From contig JACZYI010000073.1 of the NCBI GenBank assembly GCA_022571175.1, positions 1 through 8,127 of the forward strand: a stretch of DNA of 8,127 nucleotides, given 5' to 3'. Positions 1 through 6,006 of this stretch are shown here, in pieces. The position numbers and the translations under genes are program-made. This stretch comes from Pseudomonadota bacterium. GTDB taxonomy: Bacteria > Pseudomonadota > Alphaproteobacteria > Sphingomonadales > SMXR01. The notes under the pieces are model-generated. The model ran no database searches and had not been told where the DNA came from. It saw only the letters and a program-made list of their open reading frames with translations. Numbering within the stretch: the first letter of the stretch is position 1; every line of letters starts with the position of its first letter.

Positions 1-503
1 GTAACCGAGACCGTCACGCTCGACGCCGCCTCAAAGTCAAGCGACTGACCGGATTTGAGCTTCAACTGACCAGAGACAATCTCAAAGCGGGTATCATCAA
101 CCGTCAGACTGTGCGTATCGCCACCGTCCGGGTCACTGACCGTCAGATTGCCAATAATCGCCCCGCTGTCATTCTCCGCAACCGTCGAGGCCGATAAGGC
201 AATATCCGTGGGAACCTCGTTCACATCCGTAACCGTCAGCACAAAAGCTTCAACCCGGGTCAGTCCCCCACTGTCCGTGGCCGTAACCGAGACCGTCACG
301 CTCGACGCCGCCTCAAAGTCAAGCGACTGACCGGATTTGAGCTTCAACTGACCAGAGACAATCTCAAAGCGGGTATCATCAACCGTCAGACTGTGCGTAT
401 CGCCACCGTCCGGGTCACTGACCGTCAGATTGCCAATAATCGCCCCGCTGTCATTCTCCGCAACCGTCGAGGCCGATAAGGCAATATCCGTGGGGGCCTC
501 GTT
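1..503 (-). repeat. Tandem 282-bp (94-residue) cadherin-like repeats, nearly identical in DNA
   Basis: Positions 1-212 are identical, base for base, to positions 283-494. Two substitutions follow (213-214 against 495-496) and then a further shared CCTCGTT. The period is 282 bp, exactly 94 codons, so the repeat keeps frame in the adhesin. The first repeat read by the protein spans about 503-222; the next starts at about 221 and is cut by the window edge. Each begins with N-E-(A/V)-P-T-D-I-A-L-S and ends with V-L-T-V-T-D-V, a beta-sandwich pattern with Asp/Glu calcium ligands at the domain junctions. Identity at third codon positions too indicates recent duplication or gene conversion. More copies probably lie to the left. 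Confidence 0.93.
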
Positions 504-1733
504 GGGAATGCCAGGAAGCTGAATGGTTGCAATTTGCGTAATAAAAAGCCCGCCAGGGTCAGTGACCTGGACAACAATCTCCAAAATATCGCCCGGATCT
601 AATTCAAAACCGGGAGCGATACTTATTTCTCCGTTGGCGGGATCAATTACGAAGGCACCACCAGCGTCATCCAGAAGACTGTAGGTAAGTACGTCTTCAG
701 GATCAGGGTCTGTTGCAAATGCCGCCCCAACAACCGTGCCGGGGGGAGTGTCTTGATCAAAGTCCGTAAGGGTGATTTGAAGATTGATGGGAGATTGATT
801 AATGTTTGCGGTAGGGTCATCTTCTCCCGGACCTGCATCATCTTGTTGTGCCGCCGCCTCTTCTTCGGCCGCCGCCCGCTCAGCAGCCTCTGCATCAGCT
901 CGCGCCTGTGCCTCTTCTTCCGCCCTTGCAGTTGCTTCGGCTTCGGCTTTGTCTTCTGCCTCAGCCTGAGCTCTGGCCTCCTTTTCAGCAGCCCTTGCTT
1001 CAGCTTCTGCTCGAGCCCTTGTCTCCGCTTCTGCCTCGGCCTCCGCTTCCTCCCTCTCTTCTTCTTCAGCCCGCGCATCAACTGCTGCCTCTGCTTCTTC
1101 CTCTTCTTCTGCAGCAGCATCTTCGGCAGCGGCTGCTTCCTCTTCCTCTGCTGCTTCTTCTGCAGCCTCTTCTTCAGCCTCCTCTTCCTCAGCGGTTTCC
1201 TCATCAGTCTCCCCACCAGAGGTTGTAGGAAGAGTATCCCCAGCGCCGACAATATCTGCACTGGCGGCCTCACCATCTGCAGTCTGGGCTGCCGTCACTC
1301 CCGAGCCGTCTCCAGTACCGCCACCGGCCACGTTTCCAACACCGGCACCACCGGATCCATCTTGGGCGCCCGCACCCCCGGATCCGCGGGAAGCTTCACT
1401 ACGATTATCAAGACGATCTTCATCACCTCGTTCTTCATCACTCTGTTCGCTGGCGCTTCTTTCCCTCTCTTTTTCTTCAACAAGTTCTTCTTCCGCGATT
1501 ATGCTCCCGGCAAGCACCTCTTCCGGTGACAATCGAGTATCTTCACTTCCTGAGTGAACATTACCAAGGGTAGTATCTCGGCTGCTATCAACGGAAACAT
1601 CGCCAGTGAGCTCGGCATCATCAGCTTGGTCAGAGTCCGATTCGGCATCGGCAAGCATATTCGGATCTGGGGCTTCATCGTTTGCACCCTGATCGTCAGC
1701 TTGTTCATCTTCGGGTGGGCTGCTATCCACCAT
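1..1733 (-). CDS. Giant cadherin-repeat adhesin, probable type I secretion substrate (N-terminal part, 3' end outside window)
   Basis: An uninterrupted minus-strand reading frame of 577 complete codons runs off the left edge, so the C-terminus, where a type I secretion signal and RTX repeats would lie, is not visible. Order from the N-terminus: acidic, Ser/Asp-rich disordered region (about 1-116, beginning MVDSSPPEDEQADDQ); Gly-rich linker (117-147); Glu/Ala-rich charged segment (about 179-297); a divergent cadherin-like domain (about 305-407); then 94-residue repeats with cadherin calcium-site motifs such as DVNEVP, AEND, DPDGGD, LDFEA and ATDSGG. No signal peptide is seen, which suits type I export. 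The exporter operon is divergently transcribed next door. From family knowledge, such proteins are calcium-stabilised surface adhesins used in attachment or biofilm; that role is inferred. The start is uncertain: ATG at 1733 has a GAGGG 10 bases upstream; the same frame stays open to a TAA at 1836-1838 and offers a GTG at 1808. Confidence 0.85.
   Translation of the reverse strand, partial: MVDSSPPEDEQADDQGANDEAPDPNMLADAESDSDQADDAELTGDVSVDSSRDTTLGNVHSGSEDTRLSPEEVLAGSIIAEEELVEEKERERSASEQSDEERGDEDRLDNRSEASRGSGGAGAQDGSGGAGVGNVAGGGTGDGSGVTAAQTADGEAASADIVGAGDTLPTTSGGETDEETAEEEEAEEEAAEEAAEEEEAAAAEDAAAEEEEEAEAAVDARAEEEEREEAEAEAEAETRARAEAEARAAEKEARAQAEAEDKAEAEATARAEEEAQARADAEAAERAAAEEEAAAQQDDAGPGEDDPTANINQSPINLQITLTDFDQDTPPGTVVGAAFATDPDPEDVLTYSLLDDAGGAFVIDPANGEISIAPGFELDPGDILEIVVQVTDPGGLFITQIATIQLPGIPNEAPTDIALSASTVAENDSGAIIGNLTVSDPDGGDTHSLTVDDTRFEIVSGQLKLKSGQSLDFEAASSVTVSVTATDSGGLTRVEAFVLTVTDVNEVPTDIALSASTVAENDSGAIIGNLTVSDPDGGDTHSLTVDDTRFEIVSGQLKLKSGQSLDFEAASSVTVSV
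844..1200 (-). other. Glu/Ala-rich charged helical segment of the adhesin
   Basis: About 119 codons (adhesin residues 179-297) encode almost only Glu and Ala, with Arg, Lys, Asp and Gln added in the second half. The first part is nearly pure E/A (for example EEEEAEEEAAEEAAEEEE). The second alternates acidic and basic residues in TolA-like strings such as RARAEAEARAAEKEARAQ. This composition strongly favours a long alpha helix, either a single charged helix or a coiled coil, which would act as a rigid spacer between the N-terminal tail and the cadherin domains. That role is inferred from composition. Codons are mixed (GAA/GAG, GCA/GCT/GCC/GCG), so this is a protein-level bias rather than a simple DNA microsatellite. 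Confidence 0.8.
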
Positions 1734-1821
1734 AGCAAAAAAACCCTCTTTGCGTACCGCCCCATGGGCACGCAAGGTTTTTGACTTTTCCAGGTAGCAA
1801 GGCTGCACACCATTCTGCCAA
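1723..1821 (-). CDS. Possible 32-residue leader ORF overlapping the adhesin start
   Basis: A TTG at 1821-1819 lies 6 bases after a good Shine-Dalgarno sequence (AGGAG, 1832-1828). It opens a 32-codon frame ending in TAG at 1725-1723 (starts MAEWCAALLPGK, ends GFFCYGG). The stop lies 6 bases past the adhesin ATG (1733-1731), so translation of this ORF could feed adhesin initiation. The product resembles nothing I recognise. Alternatives: the ribosome site serves an ATG at 1813 in a third frame (spacing 14), or a one-base change or slippage in the T7 run at 1743-1737 joins the upstream frame to the adhesin. It may also be chance. Confidence 0.25.
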   Translation of the reverse strand: MAEWCAALLPGKVKNLACPWGGTQRGFFCYGG

Positions 1822-1901
1822 ATTTCTCTCCTTTTTTAAAGGGGAACTTTGAAAAAGGTGTAAAAAAATTGGTAATAATCCGCTTGTAAACAATGAAGGT
1901 G

Positions 1902-1932
1902 TTGAAATTTATTGGTTTCTATGGCCTATAAT
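1902..1932 (+). promoter_or_regulatory. Candidate sigma-70-type promoter for the secretion operon
   Basis: TTGAAA (1902-1907) is followed after 19 bases by a perfect TATAAT (1927-1932). The -10 box is ideal and the -35 close to consensus, but the spacer is longer than the usual 17. A 6-base inverted repeat, TGGCCT (1922-1927) and AGGCCA (1946-1951), brackets the -10 and expected start of transcription and could be an operator. If real, the mRNA would carry a leader of about 140 bases before the TTG start at 2084. Confidence 0.4.
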
Positions 1933-1965
1933 TGTAAATTGTTAAAGGCCAGTAAGCCAAAAATT

Positions 1966-1975
1966 TCTGTACAGA
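1966..1975. promoter_or_regulatory. Perfect 10-base palindrome TCTGTACAGA, possible operator
   Basis: A perfect 10-base inverted repeat with no spacer lies about 35 bases downstream of the candidate -10 box and 108 bases before the first ABC start. Its position would suit a repressor or regulator site, but a palindrome this short can occur by chance and no second copy was noticed in the intergenic region. Confidence 0.2.
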
Positions 1976-2070
1976 CAGCAAAATATGGGTCATAAGGCGC
2001 GAATCACTGGTCGGAACAAATCGCAGGCAAAATTCTGAATAGGGCACGTAGCTAGGTAGAGGCAACGACC

Positions 2071-2086
2071 AGGGAGCCCGATTTTG
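2071..2086 (+). promoter_or_regulatory. Ribosome binding site and TTG start of the first ABC gene
   Basis: AGGGA at 2071-2075 lies 8 bases before TTG 2084-2086. An in-frame TAG at 2057-2059 stops any longer version except for an ATT at 2081. The first in-frame ATG is 25 codons later (2159), with a weaker GGGGA nearby. The TTG is favoured by the spacing, but ATG 2159 would still leave the full membrane domain. Confidence 0.55.
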
Positions 2087-3823
2087 TTTACATCAAGCTT
2101 GGGTAAAGTTAAAGAACTGCGCGAACGTGTCTATCGCTTTGCTGCGGGGATTGTTCTGATGAAACAAGCCATCCCTTTGATGCGTCTCGATATTATTCTT
2201 TCTTCATTCACCATTAATGTACTGATGTTGTCCTTTCCGCTGGTTGTTTTGCAGGTCTATGATCGCATTCTGCCTAATGAGGCCATGAACACTCTTCTGC
2301 TGCTGGCGATTGGCGTAATTATTGCCCTGTTACTGGACATTGTCCTTAAAACCGCTCGCGGATATGTAGCGGGGTGGGCAGGCGCCAATTTCGAGCACCG
2401 TCTGGGAGTCACCGGTATCAAGCGACTTCTCGGAGCAGACATCAGTCAATTTGAAGCCGATTCACCTGGCAAGCACCTTGACCGTCTAGCTGGCGTCGAT
2501 ATGGTAAAAGACTTCTATTCCAGCCAAGCGAGCCTGGTTCTTGTGGATATGCCCTTCATTTTGGTTTTTGTGGCTGCCATTGCGTATATTGGTGGCATCC
2601 TTGCAGTTGTGCCTGTAATTTTGCTGGTCATTTTCATCTATGTAGCGCTTCGAACGGGAGAAGATTTGCGGCACGCGCTCGAAACCCGCCTTGAGAGCGA
2701 TAATCGAAGATACAGTTTCATCATCGAGACATTGAGTGGTATCCACACCATCAAAAGCTGTGCCATGGAAAGCCTTTTTGAGCGCCGATACGAAAGAATT
2801 ATGGCCGGCTGCTCAGAAAGCGGACTTAAAGCATCCTATTTAAGTGGCTTGGCGCAAAATCTAGGTAGCATGTTTTCTCAGATCACTATGGTTTCTGTGG
2901 TTAGCGCGGGTAGCCTGCTCGTGATTGACGGATCTCTCACCGTTGGTGGTCTAGCTGCCTGCATGCTGCTTTCCGGTCGTACCGTCTCACCGATTTTGCG
3001 AGCGATGGGTGTTTGGTCTCGGTTTCAACTCATTCAAGTTGCAGAGGATAATCTAAACGACCTCTCGCGTTTTGTACCGGCGGAAATTAAAAGTAACAGA
3101 ATCGAAGAACCACTGAAAACAATTGAGCTGGACGACGTCAGTTTTCGGTATGGGGACGATTTGCCGTTAATTTTGCAAAATATAAGTCTAACCATGAGCA
3201 GAGGGCAAATCATTGGCATCAGAGGAAGCAACGGTGCGGGTAAAACCACACTGTTGCAGCTGATGGTAGGAGGCCTAGCTCCGACAAAGGGCCGCGTTCT
3301 TTATAACAATTATCCTGCCGAAGACATAGATGCCCGCTATTTAAAATCCCAGATCGCATATTTGCCACAACGACCGGTTCTGTTTGAGGGTTCGGTTTTG
3401 GATAATATAACCATGTTTCGGACGAATGAGTTATTGGACGAGGCGCTTGAAATTTCAGAAAGACTGGGTTTGGATAAGGTCTTTGCGCGTTATCCTGATG
3501 GATATGAAACGGCAGTGGGAGCAACCGCGTATTCCACCTTGCCTGGTGGAGTGGGCCAGCGCATTGCCATCGCTCGAGCATTGTTAGGTCAACCACGGTT
3601 TGTACTTTTTGATGAAGCAAACACGGGTTTAGATGGGCCCGGGGATGCCAGAATAAAAGCTGCGCTCAAGCAGTTCCAAGAAACGGCCGCCATCGTTATT
3701 GTTACTTATAGGCCTTCCTTGCTGGCGATTGCTGACGAAAGGTTTGATCTTGTTGATGGTGCGCTTTGGCCGTCTGACAGCTTTAGCGAAAAACTCCGTG
3801 AAAAAAATACAGATAAGGAATGA
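2084..3823 (+). CDS. Type I secretion ABC transporter subunit 1 (permease-ATPase), switch His replaced by Tyr
   Basis: At 579 aa this has the usual length of PrtD/LapB-type exporters lacking an N-terminal peptidase-like domain. A six-helix transmembrane domain covers about residues 36-310, with hydrophobic segments near 38-58, 70-88, 151-171, 172-190, 262-282 and 287-305. The nucleotide-binding domain covers about 345-565: Walker A GSNGAGKTT (381-389), Q-loop Q429, signature LPGGV (486-490, replacing LSGGQ), Walker B ending D510 with catalytic-type E511, and a D-loop TGLD. At the switch position the usual His is Tyr542 (V-T-Y-R-P-S). It keeps the essential glutamate but lacks the switch His, so it is unlikely to be a normal ATPase as a homodimer. 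It overlaps the next gene by 4 bases (ATGA), implying tight coupling and probably a heterodimer with it. Inferred role: pushing the neighbouring adhesin across the inner membrane. Confidence 0.92.
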   Translation: MFTSSLGKVKELRERVYRFAAGIVLMKQAIPLMRLDIILSSFTINVLMLSFPLVVLQVYDRILPNEAMNTLLLLAIGVIIALLLDIVLKTARGYVAGWAGANFEHRLGVTGIKRLLGADISQFEADSPGKHLDRLAGVDMVKDFYSSQASLVLVDMPFILVFVAAIAYIGGILAVVPVILLVIFIYVALRTGEDLRHALETRLESDNRRYSFIIETLSGIHTIKSCAMESLFERRYERIMAGCSESGLKASYLSGLAQNLGSMFSQITMVSVVSAGSLLVIDGSLTVGGLAACMLLSGRTVSPILRAMGVWSRFQLIQVAEDNLNDLSRFVPAEIKSNRIEEPLKTIELDDVSFRYGDDLPLILQNISLTMSRGQIIGIRGSNGAGKTTLLQLMVGGLAPTKGRVLYNNYPAEDIDARYLKSQIAYLPQRPVLFEGSVLDNITMFRTNELLDEALEISERLGLDKVFARYPDGYETAVGATAYSTLPGGVGQRIAIARALLGQPRFVLFDEANTGLDGPGDARIKAALKQFQETAAIVIVTYRPSLLAIADERFDLVDGALWPSDSFSEKLREKNTDKE

Positions 3824-6006
3824 TGGCAAACGAAGGAACATACGAGTCAGGAACGGCACCCGCTTTCGACTCTCATGATGAATTGGCGGAGCCGCTTAGA
3901 CAAGGTCGACTTGGTGATTTTCAAGCCAAATCTGATTTAGCATCATGCCTTTTACCTTTGCTCAATGCAATTGAATGGAGGCGTGATTTGCGCGAAATTG
4001 CTGAGGCACTTCCGCATTTTGCAAATACATTGACATTGCAGGAGTTTCGAAATGTGCTGGCTAGGTTGGGATACAAAACAATCAGTCTGTCAACGGACTT
4101 GAGTGAGGTTGACCCTCGTCTTTTACCCTGTTTATTTGTGGCGGATTCTGGAGGGGCCAGCGTCTTGTTACGCGCAATTGGTGATGAATTTCGGATTTTT
4201 GACGGCTACGCTAGCATGGAAAGGACCGTCCCAGCCGAAGGGCTTTCCGGAACGCTCTATATCATTAGCTCCGAGGAGCACCTAAAAGATCAAGAAGAGG
4301 CCAAGAAAGAAAATTGGGTTGGTGAGATTTTTCGTCGCTTTCGCGCCACCATCATCCAATTGGCAGCGCTGACCTTTACGCTGAATCTTTTGGCTTTGAT
4401 GGTCCCTCTTTTTGTCATGACTGTGTATGACAAAGTAATGCCGGTGGGCGCAAAAGATGTTCTTGCGTCTCTGGTGGTAGGTATCATTTTTGTTTTTGCT
4501 ATCGATATTGGCCTGCGCATGGTTCGAAGCCGGATAATCGCCTACATGGGTGGTCGGGTGGAAAATCTCGTGGCAACAACAGCATTTAAGAAAATTTTAC
4601 ACCTGCCCACATCTTTGACAGAGGCCGCCCCACTTGGAACTCAGGTGGCCAGACTGAAAGAGTTTGATTCATTGAGAGAGCTTTTTATGGGACCATTGGT
4701 TACCGTTCTATTGGAGGTTCCGTTTACCTTTATCTTTATTATTGCTATTGCGCTTCTTGGTGGCATGCTCGCTTTGATTCCGATTTTTATGATGGTTGCC
4801 TTTTACATCATTGCCATCATTCTGGTGCCCCAAATGAAGAGAGCGGTAGCTCTTTCCTCACGAGCGCGGGCTAAAAGGCACGGCTTTCTTGTTGAGTCCA
4901 TCTCGCACATGCGTACTATCAAAGAAGCCAACGCAGAGGAAGTTTGGTTGGATAGATATCGCGATGTATCTGCAGAGGCTAGCTTTCTCCAGTTTAAAAC
5001 CGCGCAAATTACGTTCTTGTTTCAGACCTTGAGCCAGGCATTAATGATTGCAGCTGGCTTAGCCACTATCTCATTTGGAGTTATCCAAATTATCAATGCG
5101 AGCATGTCCATGGGCGCTCTGATTGCTTCGATGGCTCTGGTTTGGAGAGTCTTGGCTCCCCTTCAAAGTTTTTTTCTTACCTTCTCTCGGTTTGAACAAA
5201 TCAAAATTAGTCTGAAACAAATCAATCAATTGATGCGCATGCCTTCCGAAGATGACGCTGAGCAAGCCGGCAACAAAATGATGCGACGGAGATTTGTTGG
5301 TGCAGTGAGTCTTCAGCGCGTAAGTTTCCGCTACAGCGTAAATGCGGAGCCCGCTCTGTTTGGTGTTACGCTTGAGGCACAACCGGGCGAAATGATTGCC
5401 ATAACTGGGGCTAATGGCGCTGGTAAGACAACATTGCTTCGATTGATCCTTGGTCTCCACAGACCTCAAGCTGGTCAGGTCACCATGGACGGTATGGACA
5501 TCCGACAAATTGGTCCTCTGGAACTGCGCCAGGGTATCGCGTATGTGCCACAACAGAGTCATTTTTTCTATGGTTCTATCGCCCAGAACTTGCGTCTTGC
5601 CAATCCGGTTGCCAGCGATGACGATCTTAAAGAAGCATTGCATCTTGCTGGTGCGCTCGACCATGTTCTTCAGTATGAAGACGGCCTTGATACACGCATG
5701 GGAGACTCTAAGACGCTTAGTTTGAATGCGGGACTTTTGCAGCGACTGGGGCTTGCTCGCGCCTATCTGAAACGTGCACCCGTATTGCTACTGGATGAAC
5801 CCGCCCAAACTCTAGATGAGGAGGGTGATGCGGCATTCGTTGATGCCCTCAAGAAGCTGAAAGGATCGACTACAATCTTTCTTGTGAGCCATCGGCCCAG
5901 TCATATTCGATTGGCTGATAGACTTATTGTTATGGCTGCAGGAAGCATGGCGCTTGAAGGAAAGCCCGAAACCGTGCTAGCCCGATTGACAGGAGGCGGA
6001 GCATGA
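3820..6006 (+). CDS. Type I secretion ABC transporter subunit 2 with N-terminal C39-like domain, degenerate signature motif
   Basis: At 728 aa this matches HlyB/LapB-type exporters with an N-terminal peptidase-like domain. Residues about 40-155 look like an inactive C39-like domain: no Cys/His pair is visible at the expected places, though the FRIFDGY strand keeps an Asp (128). Such domains bind unfolded substrate rather than cleave it in known systems. The membrane domain spans about 180-465 with helices near 182-203, 215-233, 293-313, 316-335, 403-425 and 429-448. The ATPase domain has Walker A GANGAGKTT (530-538), Q-loop Q578/Q579, Walker B D659 with E660, and switch His691 (SHRPS). The signature is LNAGL (635-639) instead of LSGGQ. 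This is the mirror image of the defect in subunit 1 and argues for a heterodimeric exporter. The start codon overlaps the preceding stop; ATG 3823, one codon later, is equally possible and lies just after AAGGA. Confidence 0.93.
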   Translation: MMANEGTYESGTAPAFDSHDELAEPLRQGRLGDFQAKSDLASCLLPLLNAIEWRRDLREIAEALPHFANTLTLQEFRNVLARLGYKTISLSTDLSEVDPRLLPCLFVADSGGASVLLRAIGDEFRIFDGYASMERTVPAEGLSGTLYIISSEEHLKDQEEAKKENWVGEIFRRFRATIIQLAALTFTLNLLALMVPLFVMTVYDKVMPVGAKDVLASLVVGIIFVFAIDIGLRMVRSRIIAYMGGRVENLVATTAFKKILHLPTSLTEAAPLGTQVARLKEFDSLRELFMGPLVTVLLEVPFTFIFIIAIALLGGMLALIPIFMMVAFYIIAIILVPQMKRAVALSSRARAKRHGFLVESISHMRTIKEANAEEVWLDRYRDVSAEASFLQFKTAQITFLFQTLSQALMIAAGLATISFGVIQIINASMSMGALIASMALVWRVLAPLQSFFLTFSRFEQIKISLKQINQLMRMPSEDDAEQAGNKMMRRRFVGAVSLQRVSFRYSVNAEPALFGVTLEAQPGEMIAITGANGAGKTTLLRLILGLHRPQAGQVTMDGMDIRQIGPLELRQGIAYVPQQSHFFYGSIAQNLRLANPVASDDDLKEALHLAGALDHVLQYEDGLDTRMGDSKTLSLNAGLLQRLGLARAYLKRAPVLLLDEPAQTLDEEGDAAFVDALKKLKGSTTIFLVSHRPSHIRLADRLIVMAAGSMALEGKPETVLARLTGGGA
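5992..6006 (+). promoter_or_regulatory. Strong ribosome binding site at the ATGA junction before the adaptor gene
   Basis: GGAGG (5992-5996) sits 6 bases before ATG 6003-6005, which overlaps the TGA (6004-6006) of the second ABC gene. This fixes the adaptor start and indicates translational coupling with independent re-initiation strength. Confidence 0.8.

Larger units (their letters stand above)
1734..2083. promoter_or_regulatory. Divergent intergenic region between adhesin and exporter operon
   Basis: About 350 bases (about 260 if the possible leader ORF is translated) separate the adhesin and the first ABC gene. Roughly 1830-1990 is clearly AT-rich compared with the flanking genes, as expected for promoters firing in both directions. 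I find one moderate rightward promoter and one short palindrome, listed separately. I see no convincing leftward -35/-10 pair, no tRNA, no riboswitch fold and no strong terminator. The shared region suggests that substrate and exporter could be co-regulated, but nothing here identifies a regulator. Confidence 0.55.

Noticed and set aside
1..494. Possible CRISPR or other noncoding repeat array
   Set aside because: The repeats are 282 bp, in frame and encode cadherin-like domains; there are no short repeats with spacers.
647..1276. Minus-strand 209-codon frame rich in Lys, Arg and Gln
   Set aside because: It is a frame-shifted reading of the same adhesin segment, whose correct frame continues smoothly into the cadherin domains.
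1284..1295. TAAQ at adhesin residues 147-150 as a LapG-type (TAAG) periplasmic cleavage site
   Set aside because: The Gly is replaced by Gln and there is no LapD/LapG gene nearby; in an Ala/Thr/Gly-rich linker such a string is easily chance.
753..1529. Plus-strand open frame of 258 codons rich in Cys, Phe, Leu and Ser
   Set aside because: It is the complement of the Glu/Ala-rich adhesin segment; the odd composition is what antisense reading of GAA/GCN codons gives, and no ribosome site or domain is visible.
5071..5664. Long minus-strand frame (197 codons) inside the second ABC gene
   Set aside because: It lies wholly within a gene with clear ABC motifs, has no ribosome site and shows no recognisable domain.
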